From the NCBI GenBank assembly GCA_022843785.1, contig JALHMZ010000016.1:1-57885 (forward strand): a stretch of 57,885 nt of DNA, written 5' to 3'. The notes beneath the pieces were generated by a model, which was given only the letters and a program-made list of their open reading frames with translations, did no database searches and was not told where the DNA came from. Shown here piece after piece: positions 36,191-43,330 of this stretch (positions are counted from its first letter, which is position 1; each line of letters starts with the position of its first letter). Source of the stretch: Nitrospira sp. GTDB lineage: Bacteria > Nitrospirota > Nitrospiria > Nitrospirales > Nitrospiraceae. Both the position numbers and the translations under genes were made by a program.

Positions 36191-36745
36191 ACGTTCAAAT
36201 CGCTCACGATCCTTCCACATCGACAGAAACTTCTCACGGGATTGAACTGCAATCGGATGGTCTCTGATGACATCCAGCCGTTCATCGTTATATCGATTGC
36301 CGCTGGTCGTATGATTCATCGATCCACTGGCCGTGATCTCGTCATCAGCCACCACTTGTTTCAGATGCATGAGACCATCATGCCGATTGACCATGATGGG
36401 AATCCCGGCTTCCCGAAGGGCCGACACCGCCCTCAGTTGATTGGGGTCGTTGAACCGCTCGCGGTCGGTGATGACACGGACATCCACGCCACGCTTTCCG
36501 GCATCCAGCAACGCTTTGACCACAATGGGGGACGTGAGCCCGTACACAGCCACGAAGATGTACCGTGTGGCCTGTTCATAAATCTGAGCGACCTTCCTCA
36601 GGGGCTCATCCTCAGGCCCGTACCAGACCTCTATCGACGTCGCCGAGGCTTCCTGGCTCGTGACACTTAGCACGCCGACAAGCAACCAGACCAGTAGGCT
36701 TCTAGAAGATCCCGGCCGCGCGTTGAACCAGCGAAGTCCCATCAT
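36182..36745 (-). CDS. Exported PLD-superfamily nuclease-like protein
   Basis: A 187-residue protein with signal peptide (about 10-36) and one phospholipase-D HKD motif: MHLKQVVADDEIT then GSMNHTTSGN, the HxKxxxxD plus GSxN arrangement of Nuc-type endonucleases, which work as homodimers. VEVWYGPEDEP-like start and LDAGKRGVDVRVI are typical. Probably a periplasmic endonuclease or phosphodiesterase. Two nucleotides separate it from the 36748 gene upstream. The last codons lie in the quasi-repeat tract. Confidence 0.86.
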   Translation of the reverse strand: MMGLRWFNARPGSSRSLLVWLLVGVLSVTSQEASATSIEVWYGPEDEPLRKVAQIYEQATRYIFVAVYGLTSPIVVKALLDAGKRGVDVRVITDRERFNDPNQLRAVSALREAGIPIMVNRHDGLMHLKQVVADDEITASGSMNHTTSGNRYNDERLDVIRDHPIAVQSREKFLSMWKDRERFERWK

Positions 36746-36747
36746 CC

Positions 36748-37119
36748 CTATTCAAACAGTTCGCGAAAGTTGTCCTCCGATGCCTCCCAAGCCTGCGGCG
36801 CATGAGTCCGGAACCAGCGCCCGAGAAATTGCTTCTGGCCCGGCGTCAGCATCTGCTTGATCTGGTGAGACCGTCCTTGGAGGGGCTGAAGGAACCCCAC
36901 TTGCTTGACCACATCTAGCGTGGCGGTGCGGACATAGACATTGGTAAACACCTCGGGCTTGTCGTCCTCGCCGTCGCCCTGGATCCAGACGGAGAGGAAA
37001 CGATCCAGGGTGAGCCCGGCGCTGTCCATTGCCGGCTCGGTGTCATGAAACAGTTCGTTCTCGGACTGCGGCATCGGCGTATCATCCGCAGCCCGAAAGA
37101 GGAAATTCTTCTTCCACAT
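36748..37119 (-). CDS. Hypothetical protein
   Basis: A 123-residue soluble acidic protein starting MWKKNFLFRAADD, with GGAGG 8 nt before the ATG at 37119, so the longer frame to 37296 is rejected. No domain recognised; a helical C-terminal part (MLTPGQKQFLGRWF). It heads a minus-strand transcript with the PLD gene and is divergent from the antitoxin at 37311. Confidence 0.58.
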   Translation of the reverse strand: MWKKNFLFRAADDTPMPQSENELFHDTEPAMDSAGLTLDRFLSVWIQGDGEDDKPEVFTNVYVRTATLDVVKQVGFLQPLQGRSHQIKQMLTPGQKQFLGRWFRTHAPQAWEASEDNFRELFE

Positions 37120-37277
37120 GGCACTGCCTCCAGAAATACGCGGGCATAGTGGGGGCGATGCCGGATTAAAGTCAAGGCTGCTGTGCTGGCATCCTGACTC
37201 CCGTCGAGACCCCGGCAGTGGAAGGAAAATGATGGGTCGGACGTCTTTGGCGATGCTGGACAGTTCGCGAATTGCAT

Positions 37278-37295
37278 TGTACGGTAACGCGTACA
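37278..37295. promoter_or_regulatory. Candidate YefM-type operator
   Basis: Inverted repeat TGTACG-GTAACG-CGTACA, 15 nt before the antitoxin ATG. E. coli YefM-YoeB autoregulates through palindromes with TGTACA cores, so this fits autoregulation by the adjacent Phd/YefM protein. Confidence 0.5.
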
Positions 37296-37310
37296 TCTCA
37301 GGAGGCCGTC

Positions 37311-37562
37311 ATGGATGCGATGACCTACACCGCCGTTCGCGCAAATCTCGCGAGCACAATGGATCGGATTTGCAACGACCACGAACCCTTGATTATTACC
37401 CGCAACGGCGCACAGTCCGTTGTGATGCTGTCGCTCGAAGACTACAAGGCGCTTGAAGAAACCGCCCATCTTCTACGAACACCGGCCAACGCCAAGAGGC
37501 TGCTCTCAGCCGTTGCACAACTGAACGCAGGCAAAGGCATTGAGCGGAAGCTGGCCAAGTGA
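37311..37562 (+). CDS. Phd/YefM-family antitoxin, apparently orphan
   Basis: An 83-residue protein: YTAVRANLASTMDRICND, EPLIITRNGAQSVVMLSLED and a C-terminal helix, the YefM/Phd pattern. GGAGG precedes the ATG, with a TGTAC palindrome upstream. The toxin that should follow is reduced to a stub (next entry), so it should have no own partner, but it may still repress or neutralise a toxin elsewhere. Confidence 0.85.
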   Translation: MDAMTYTAVRANLASTMDRICNDHEPLIITRNGAQSVVMLSLEDYKALEETAHLLRTPANAKRLLSAVAQLNAGKGIERKLAK

Positions 37563-37606
37563 AGCTGGTGTTCGCAAACGAGAGTACGGGAATGGGGATG
37601 TTCTGA
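37559..37606 (+). pseudogene. YoeB-like toxin stub of about 8 recognisable codons
   Basis: A GTG overlapping the antitoxin stop opens VKLVFANE, as YoeB toxins begin (MKLIFS-like), then unrelated STGMGMF and TGA. The stop lies within the palindromic repeat at 37595-37656, so the toxin body has been replaced or removed at that repeat. Confidence 0.6.
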
Positions 37607-37656
37607 ATCGTTGGGAACAGTCGCGTGAGTCGCGCGTTAAGAAAATCAGAATGTCC
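37595..37656 (+). repeat. 60-nt palindromic repeat, copy 1
   Basis: Begins GGGATGTTCTGAAT and ends TCAGAATGTCCC, an imperfect 12-bp terminal inverted repeat. Matches copy 2 (38287-38347), including the inner CGCGTTAAGAAAATCAG. MITE- or REP-like. Confidence 0.7.
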
Positions 37657-37698
37657 CTATTTCTTCGCCCCCGTTGGCTTGGACACATAGTGCCATTA

Positions 37699-38253
37699 CT
37701 ATTGGTTTCGCCATTGCCAAGGCGGAATGGGATCCTCCGTTTTCCATAGACCGACGCGCTTGGATCTGGCCCATCTTTCGAGTCTATCAAGCTGATGCTG
37801 CCGAGACTTTGGCAGGTGACCGTAATACTTTCGTGCCACCCACGCATGGCCGAGCATGACCATGCGTTCGTTCACATTGATCCACTCCGAATCGGCACTG
37901 TACTGCAGGTAAACAGTCGCTAGCGTTCGACCGTGTTCATCAACTCCATGCGTCTCCAGATACACATAACGGCCTCCAATTAGCTTGATCAGTCCGGCTT
38001 TTGAGATATTGCCCCAATCTTGGCCATCCTCTGGACAGTCTATGGCGTCAAGTCGAATTCGAGTTTGGTGCCACGACTTGGAAACAACAACTGTGTCGCC
38101 ATCAATTACGTATCGTACTTTGACTCTTTGAAGTTCGCTCGCAGCACCCGGCGGCGGAGGAACCGCACGAGCAGACGAACTAAAAAACAGCAATTTGACG
38201 ATGATCGCCAAGGCGACGATCGCTAGAAGCAGGATGAGCCCACCAACATCCAC
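37699..38253 (-). CDS. Membrane-anchored thermonuclease (SNase family)
   Basis: A 184-residue protein: N-terminal transmembrane helix (about 5-23; LILLLAIVALAIIVKLLFF), then a staphylococcal-nuclease-like OB fold: YVIDGDTVVV, RIRLDAIDCPEDGQ with the expected Arg and Glu, and DEHGRTLATVYL with the second catalytic Arg. It would cleave DNA or RNA near the membrane with Ca2+. GGAG lies 7 nt before the GTG start. It is flanked on both sides by 60-nt palindromes and lies in a defence-rich island, so it may be mobile cargo. Confidence 0.85.
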   Translation of the reverse strand: MDVGGLILLLAIVALAIIVKLLFFSSSARAVPPPPGAASELQRVKVRYVIDGDTVVVSKSWHQTRIRLDAIDCPEDGQDWGNISKAGLIKLIGGRYVYLETHGVDEHGRTLATVYLQYSADSEWINVNERMVMLGHAWVARKYYGHLPKSRQHQLDRLERWARSKRVGLWKTEDPIPPWQWRNQ

Positions 38254-38286
38254 TATGTTCTCCGACTACGCTGGGTACTCGCATGG

Positions 38287-38347
38287 AGACATTCTGAATT
38301 ATACGAGCAGACGCTTGAATCACGCGTCAAGAAAATCAGAATGTCTC
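38287..38347 (+). repeat. 60-nt palindromic repeat, copy 2
   Basis: AGACATTCTGAAT ... TCAGAATGTCT, with CACGCGTCAAGAAAATCAG inside, same orientation as copy 1. Together the copies bracket the thermonuclease gene. Confidence 0.7.
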
Positions 38348-38382
38348 TGTTTTTCACCTTTCCCGTTCTTATTCGGCGGCCT

Positions 38383-39231
38383 TCATTCCAGTCTCCGCAG
38401 AAGTTCAGACAGTCTATCTCCGAGAAGAACAAACAGTCGTGTAACCGCATTGGGTGAAGCAAACTCCTTATGCCCCTTGAATTTGCCAATGCTCCAACTA
38501 ACGACCTCTACAAAATCATGACCGTGAATTGCCAAACGCACGTCACCGCTCACCGCTGCCCGCCATCGACCGACGGTACTGCCGAAGACAGATGAATCTT
38601 TGGCGCGAGAATTCGCCATCAGAAGGCGTCGAGAGTACTCGCCGTGGTCAAATATGAGACGGCCACTCGCAGCACTTAGGGACAGGCACCGCTCCAGCGG
38701 CAGCCACTTCATATTCCACCCCAGCTCACGGTCCGCCAGGCGAAATATGTACGCTTCTCTAAGTGCCGTTGTGAGCGAGTCAATGTACTCGGGCCATTTA
38801 GATATTCTGCATTGAGCCGTCGCAAGCATGATATCGCGCAAAGTCTCATCGGAGAGGAAATACAATTCAAGGGAACAGTAGTCCGTCCAGATAAGCCGTG
38901 GCGTGCACTCAATTCTTCCAAACCAATGGTCCAAGTCGCGGTCGACAATACACCTGAGGGGGCAACTTGCGTCCAATCCTGACAGTTCACGTGCGAGCAC
39001 AACTACACGCTGCTTATTCCCACATGACAACCCATGTCGAGCTAGATCGGAGTCGGGAACATCTACGGTGGCTATTTCGTAAACCACTCGATTCGACTGC
39101 CCGTTAGACTTCACAGCCTGCGTCAAGGCATCCCTATCGAATGCACCCTCGACAAACACATCGCGCAAAGACGGTTCCAGCGTGTAACGAGCCCGCAAGT
39201 CCGCAATTGAGCGCCTGGGTAGTGTGCTCAT
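38383..39231 (-). CDS. DUF4435-like TOPRIM effector, PARIS AriB-like
   Basis: A 282-residue protein. VFVEGAFDRDAL (Glu28) and CIVDRDLDHWFG (Asp97, Asp99) form the E plus DxD set of TOPRIM nucleases, in the placement expected for DUF4435. ATG overlaps the ATPase stop by 4 nt (ATGA), so translation is coupled. In PARIS systems AriA is an ABC-type ATPase and AriB is a DUF4435 TOPRIM nuclease released on phage attack; gene order and sizes match here. Assignment is by motif and context only; generic OLD-like pairs are the alternative. The DNA is visibly richer in A+T than its flanks. Confidence 0.7.
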   Translation of the reverse strand: MSTLPRRSIADLRARYTLEPSLRDVFVEGAFDRDALTQAVKSNGQSNRVVYEIATVDVPDSDLARHGLSCGNKQRVVVLARELSGLDASCPLRCIVDRDLDHWFGRIECTPRLIWTDYCSLELYFLSDETLRDIMLATAQCRISKWPEYIDSLTTALREAYIFRLADRELGWNMKWLPLERCLSLSAASGRLIFDHGEYSRRLLMANSRAKDSSVFGSTVGRWRAAVSGDVRLAIHGHDFVEVVSWSIGKFKGHKEFASPNAVTRLFVLLGDRLSELLRRLE

Positions 39232-40616
39232 GATACGCTGGTCAACTTGACAACGCGGTCACGGTGCTGGGCAAGAAGCTCCATCGAGTGAGAAGCGAGG
39301 ACAAATTGAATCTTCGCGTCCTGGGTAATGTCTAGTAGCGCTTGCACCAACTGGCGTTGCCATTTGATATTTAGTGAAATCTCAGGTTCATCAATCATGA
39401 AAACGCTCGGTTGATCACGCGCGGTGAGCACGTAGCAAAAGAGCAGAAGCAACTGCTGCTCACCTGATGACAATTGCCCAGCGGCGAGTTCCTTCTGTAG
39501 TCTATTATGGACAGCTAATCCATGAGTTAGTGTGTAGGTGATGGTCTTATCGGTTAGAAAGTTGTTGACCGTGCTTACAAAACGATCCGTGATGTTGTAT
39601 ATGGGCTCCAGTGCATTTAGACGGCCCTCTGTGCTTTCAACGTATGGCCGTAGCAGGCTTGCCGCAAGTTGAGGGCGCCCACGGCGCGGAACATGCAGGG
39701 CAGCTTGAAACTCATCAGTCTCGAGTGGCGTTTCAAACTCATAACGTGAGTACTGGCTTGTTCTGTCTTTGATGTCAGCTAGTCGACGGATGAGAGTTTC
39801 CACGTCAGCGCTTGGCCGCTTAGCACTCCGTGTGGATGACCTGGTCAAATGGCGAAGCACATTGGAATAGACGGCGTGCACGTTAACGCTGCCTTGGTTT
39901 GCTGCTTGTACTGCCTTTCGCGCAATCCACTTGCCAGCGGTATTCATAGCCTGAGAGAGCGCAATTTCTCGCGATCGTGCGACCAGGTCAGTGATTCGCT
40001 TTGGCTCCCCGTAGTGCATTACCCGACGGAGCTCGACTTCATCGCTGGGATCGGGCACGGCATCACTATCAAGTTGGCGGTCGGCGGTAAGGATGAACAC
40101 TGTGGGCATGAATTGCCCAAGTGCCGTGAGAAAAGCACGCTCTCCGCTCGGAACTGCCGATGCGGTCTGTTCCTTCTTTCGACGGTGCACTATCAAGGGT
40201 TTGCCTGTTGAGTCTACCTGAATCTCGATACTCTCCAGCGCACTAACCTCTGCGGATTCCTCTGCCCTAGGCTTGTAGTTCCATACTGCCTTGGCTTGGC
40301 CATCCTCGATGACGGTCATAGAAAGCATCGCGTTGCCTTCTTGAATGCTGCGCGTTGCGACAACACTGACCCCCGACGTGAGGTCAACCTCTAATTGGTC
40401 GAAGACAGTGTTGTAGAGGGCCGTCCGATGGCCCCGATTATCTGCCGCCGATAAGAGATGAAACGCCAACCGAAGTAAGGTGCTCTTTCCGACACCGTTG
40501 TCGCCGTACAATATAGTAGCATTCGAAAACATGCCGCTCTCTGGAAGATGATATGTGTACAGTCCAAACAGGCGGGTGACTCGCACGGCGGCGATGAGTT
40601 GCTCATTTGTTCTCAT
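39228..40616 (-). CDS. ABC/SMC-like ATPase of the defence pair, PARIS AriA-like
   Basis: A 462-residue protein. Walker A GDNGVGKST (about 38-46), a large middle insertion, ABC signature LSSGEQQLLLLF (about 382), Walker B VFMIDEPEISLN (about 406) and an H-loop in LASHSMELLAQH (about 441). This is the AAA15/OLD-type ATPase architecture. It starts at ATG 40616 with GGAGAG upstream. Coupled to a TOPRIM gene downstream. Likely senses phage interference and controls the effector. A 77-nt element found also before the SIR2 gene lies 30 nt upstream. Confidence 0.78.
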   Translation of the reverse strand: MRTNEQLIAAVRVTRLFGLYTYHLPESGMFSNATILYGDNGVGKSTLLRLAFHLLSAADNRGHRTALYNTVFDQLEVDLTSGVSVVATRSIQEGNAMLSMTVIEDGQAKAVWNYKPRAEESAEVSALESIEIQVDSTGKPLIVHRRKKEQTASAVPSGERAFLTALGQFMPTVFILTADRQLDSDAVPDPSDEVELRRVMHYGEPKRITDLVARSREIALSQAMNTAGKWIARKAVQAANQGSVNVHAVYSNVLRHLTRSSTRSAKRPSADVETLIRRLADIKDRTSQYSRYEFETPLETDEFQAALHVPRRGRPQLAASLLRPYVESTEGRLNALEPIYNITDRFVSTVNNFLTDKTITYTLTHGLAVHNRLQKELAAGQLSSGEQQLLLLFCYVLTARDQPSVFMIDEPEISLNIKWQRQLVQALLDITQDAKIQFVLASHSMELLAQHRDRVVKLTSVS

Positions 40617-40646
40617 TCAGTCTCTCCGTGGTATGTGCCTGCGATC

Positions 40647-40723
40647 TGTTTCGGTGTTCTGAGCAATTACGTTTAGACCGATCCGCATAAGAACCGGATC
40701 CACAATTTTGTGTCCGTATAACA
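40647..40723 (-). repeat. 77-nt upstream element, copy A
   Basis: Matches 49356-49433: TGTTTCGGT, GTTTAG-N-CCGATCCGCATAAGA, CCGGAT, and TGTCCGTATAACA are shared. Contains GATCCG...CGGATC and GTCC...GGAC hairpins. Positioned directly 5' of the ATPase gene; its far end abuts the DUF5615 stub. Confidence 0.72.
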
Positions 40724-40749
40724 GGACGCATTTAACGGGTCTGCCCCCT

Positions 40750-40776
40750 TTAGTTCTGATCGAACAGCAGCTTCAC
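40750..40776 (-). pseudogene. DUF5615 (PIN-like) toxin stub of 8 codons
   Basis: A GTG overlapping the DUF433 stop reads VKLLFDQN then TAA; MKLLFDQN is the family start of DUF5615/Mut7-C-like toxins that pair with DUF433 antitoxins. The body is missing and the 77-nt element begins soon after. Confidence 0.65.
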
Positions 40777-41000
40777 GACGGGGGAATCGACACCAGTTTC
40801 CGTTCACGGTCAGCAGCAAAAGCCAGGCAGGCGCGGATGTCTTCGCGTGTCAGGTCAGGGAAGTCTTTGAGAATGTCCTCTTCGCTCATACCGGAGGCAA
40901 GGTACTCCAATACATCGTACACGGTCATGCGGAGGCCGCGGATGCAGGGCTTTCCGCCACGCTTCTCAGGATCGATAGTAATGCGGTTCTTCCAATCCAT
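40773..41000 (-). CDS. DUF433 antitoxin, apparently orphan
   Basis: A 75-residue protein, MDWKNRITIDPEKRGGKPCI then IRGLRMTVYDVLEYLASGM and LTREDIRACLAFAADRE: a compact helix-turn-helix typical of DUF433 (COG2442) antitoxins. The usual DUF5615 partner survives only as eight codons. No good ribosome site was seen before ATG 41000. Confidence 0.85.
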   Translation of the reverse strand: MDWKNRITIDPEKRGGKPCIRGLRMTVYDVLEYLASGMSEEDILKDFPDLTREDIRACLAFAADRERKLVSIPPS

Positions 41001-41156
41001 ATGGTTCAGGGTAGCTTGGGAACCCGCAAAGATCAAGGCTGCAATCGGAAGTCGGCGAGCGTCTCCTTCCTTCCTCCGTGACAGTATCCCTCCCTGCATG
41101 CCGAGCAGAATGAATCCAATCTTCAGTCCATGACTCTAATAGCGAATACGGTCGCC

Positions 41157-41186
41157 TTGACAAGCAGAGTACGCGTTTGCTAGCTT
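41157..41186 (+). promoter_or_regulatory. Candidate promoter of the sulfur-carrier operon
   Basis: TTGACA (41157-41162), 18-nt spacer, TAGCTT (41181-41186), 40 nt before the first ATG. A second TTGACA begins at 41185. Confidence 0.42.
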
Positions 41187-41225
41187 GACAAAATCCCTAA
41201 TCTCTATGCCAACTTGGGAGCATTC

Positions 41226-41426
41226 ATGCAGGTGAAGATTAACGGAAAACCAGAGGAAGTCCAGGGCGGAACAGTCCTCGACTTGCTCAAGACGAAGAAG
41301 ATCGAACCTCAAATGGTCGCGGTCGAGGTCAACGACAAAGTCCTGGATCGCGAGCACCTTGGCTCCACTCCCCTCAACGAAGGAGACCAGGTTGAGTTTT
41401 TGTTCTACATGGGAGGGGGCCGCTGA
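41226..41426 (+). CDS. ThiS/MoaD-like sulfur carrier with -GGGR C-terminus
   Basis: A 66-residue beta-grasp protein: MQVKINGKPEEV, TVLDLLKTKKIEPQMVAVEV, LNEGDQVEFLFYMGGGR. ThiS-type carriers need a free C-terminal Gly-Gly for adenylation and thiocarboxylation. Here an extra Arg follows, so trimming by a peptidase may be needed, possibly the JAMM enzyme at the operon end. GGGAG precedes ATG 41226. Only 2 nt separate it from cysM, suggesting a role in cysteine synthesis rather than thiamine. Confidence 0.8.
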   Translation: MQVKINGKPEEVQGGTVLDLLKTKKIEPQMVAVEVNDKVLDREHLGSTPLNEGDQVEFLFYMGGGR

Positions 41427-41428
41427 CG

Positions 41429-42352
41429 ATGGTATTGCACAAAGACATCACCGAGCTGATCGGAAATACCCCGCTCGTCCGGTTGAACCGGCTGTCAAAA
41501 CCAGGCGCTGCCACAATCTACGGCAAGGTTGAGTTTTTCAATCCCGGCGGCAGCGTGAAGGACCGGATCTGCCTCAATATGATCAATGAGGCGGAACGCC
41601 AGGGCAAACTGAAGCCAGGCGGAACGATCGTTGAGCCGACCAGCGGGAATACCGGCATCGGCCTGGCCCTGGTCGCAGCCGTCCGCGGCTATAAGCTGAT
41701 CCTGGTCATGCCGGAAAGCATGAGCATGGAGCGGGCCAGCCTGCTGTCGTCATATGGCGCGCAGCTCGTCCTGACCCCTGCCTGGGAAGGCATGAAAGGC
41801 TCGATCAAAGAAGCGGAAAGTATCCTGGCGCAGAATCCTTCGTATTTCATGCCGGACCAGTTTTCTAACCCGGCCAATCCGGCCATGCACCGGATGACGA
41901 CGGCGGTTGAAATCTGGGATGCGCTGAACGGACAGGTCGATGCGTTTGTCGCGGCGGTCGGAACCGGGGGCACGATCACGGGATGCGGCGAACTGTTCAA
42001 GGAAAAGAATCCCGGCGTGAAGGTCATCGCCGTGGAACCCGCCGGGTCGCCGGTGTTGTCCGGCGGCGATCCGGGTCCGCATAAAATTCAGGGAATCGGC
42101 GCGGGCTTCATTCCCAAGGTCTTGAACCGGACCATTCTTGACCGCGTGATCACCGTGACCGACGACGAGGCCTATCAGACCGCCAAGCAGTTGTCGAAAA
42201 AAGAAGGCCTACTGGTGGGCATTTCAGCCGGCGCCAATGTGTTCGCCGCCCAGAAAGTTGCAGACGAATTGGGGGCCGGCAAGAACGTAGTGACAATTCT
42301 CTGTGACACCGGCGAGCGGTATATTAGCATCGAGAAGTATTTCAACATATAA
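41429..42352 (+). CDS. cysM: Cysteine synthase (CysM/CysK type)
   Basis: A 307-residue PLP enzyme: ITELIGNTPLVRLNRL, the lysine in NPGGSVKDRICLNMI, EPTSGNTGIGLALVAAV, VAAVGTGGTITG and VGISAGANVFAA. It substitutes O-acetylserine or O-phosphoserine with sulfide or, as in Mycobacterium CysM, with thiocarboxylated CysO. The neighbouring carriers, E1 enzymes and JAMM peptidase favour the thiocarboxylate route. The stop codon overlaps a long palindromic element. Confidence 0.9.
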   Translation: MVLHKDITELIGNTPLVRLNRLSKPGAATIYGKVEFFNPGGSVKDRICLNMINEAERQGKLKPGGTIVEPTSGNTGIGLALVAAVRGYKLILVMPESMSMERASLLSSYGAQLVLTPAWEGMKGSIKEAESILAQNPSYFMPDQFSNPANPAMHRMTTAVEIWDALNGQVDAFVAAVGTGGTITGCGELFKEKNPGVKVIAVEPAGSPVLSGGDPGPHKIQGIGAGFIPKVLNRTILDRVITVTDDEAYQTAKQLSKKEGLLVGISAGANVFAAQKVADELGAGKNVVTILCDTGERYISIEKYFNI

Positions 42353-42474
42353 GAACGCTGAAAATGGCTTCCAACTTTGTTCTCGGCTCAAGAAAATCCT
42401 CAACGTACCCCAGAGGGTACGCCTCCGGTTTTCTTTTGCCTGCGGCCTCGCCGGAAACCATTTTGAGCGTTCTT
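42351..42474. repeat. Nested palindromic element at the cysM/moeB junction
   Basis: Outer arms 42351-42372 and 42453-42474 pair over 22 nt with two mismatches (AAGAACGCTGAAAATGG versus CCATTTTGAGCGTTCTT). Inner arms GAAAA.../...TTTTC and GTACCC/GGGTAC (42405-42420) nest inside. MITE- or REP-like; can fold into one long hairpin in the operon mRNA. Confidence 0.8.
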
Positions 42475-42490
42475 GGCACCGCTGATTAAG

Positions 42491-43303
42491 ATGGAATTTA
42501 CTGACGAGCAGATCAATCGCTACAGCCGGCACATCCTGCTGCCGGAAGTCGGCGGCAAGGGACAGAAGAAGATCGCCAAGGCGAAAATTCTTCTGGTCGG
42601 AGCCGGAGGCCTCGGCTCGCCGGCCGCCCTGTACCTGGCAGCCGCCGGAGTAGGCAGGATCGGTCTCATCGATAGCGACGTGGTGGATCTGACCAATCTG
42701 CAACGCCAGATACTGCATCACACGTCTGATGTCGGGCGCTCCAAGGTTGTGTCCGGAAAAGAAAAGATTCAAGCGTTGAATCCCGATGTGGCCGTCTCGA
42801 TGTACGAAGAACGGTTGACCGCCGGGAACGCACTGAAAATCATCGCGGACTACGACATCGTCATTGATGGCGTCGACAGTTTCACGGCAAAGTTTCTGAT
42901 CAACGACGCCTGTTTCTTCGCCGGAAAGCCGCTGGTGCATGGCGGCATTCTGCGTTTCGACGGACGGGTGACGACGATCATCCCCAAGCAGTCAGCCTGC
43001 TACCGCTGCGTCTTCAAAGCGCCGCCGCCGCCCGGCTTGGTCGCCTCCTGCCAGGAAGCAGGCGTGATCGGCGTGTTGGCCGGCATTATCGGCACGATCC
43101 AGGCCACGGAAGCGTTGAAACTCGTGCTCGGCATCGGCCGTCCGCTGACGAACCGCATGCTCGACTTCGACGCGCGCAAAACGCAGTTCCGTGAAATCAA
43201 AGTCCGGCGCAATCCTAATTGCGCCCTCTGCGGTGACCATCCTACGATCACCGAGTTATTCGACGATGGAGATCCGTATGCCGGCTGTGCGGTCCATCCT
43301 TAA
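42491..43303 (+). CDS. ThiF/MoeB-like E1 adenylyl/sulfurtransferase
   Basis: A 270-residue E1-like enzyme. ATP-binding LLVGAGGLGSPAALYLAAAG, LIDSDVVDLTNLQRQILH, and zinc cysteines CYRC and CALC (with GDHPTI). Adenylates the C-terminal Gly of a ThiS/MoaD/CysO-type carrier so that sulfur can be added. No rhodanese domain is fused. It is one of two E1 genes in this operon, about 62% alike by eye to the 45182 copy. No strong ribosome site; the palindrome occupies the leader. Confidence 0.88.
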   Translation: MEFTDEQINRYSRHILLPEVGGKGQKKIAKAKILLVGAGGLGSPAALYLAAAGVGRIGLIDSDVVDLTNLQRQILHHTSDVGRSKVVSGKEKIQALNPDVAVSMYEERLTAGNALKIIADYDIVIDGVDSFTAKFLINDACFFAGKPLVHGGILRFDGRVTTIIPKQSACYRCVFKAPPPPGLVASCQEAGVIGVLAGIIGTIQATEALKLVLGIGRPLTNRMLDFDARKTQFREIKVRRNPNCALCGDHPTITELFDDGDPYAGCAVHP

Positions 43304-43330
43304 TCACAGATTGCCGAAGGCGGTGCTGTT

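Noticed and set aside
40647..40723. Integron attC site
   Set aside because: GTT- and AAC-type ends are present, but their order is the reverse of R'' and R' boxes and no integrase is in the window; left as an open test.
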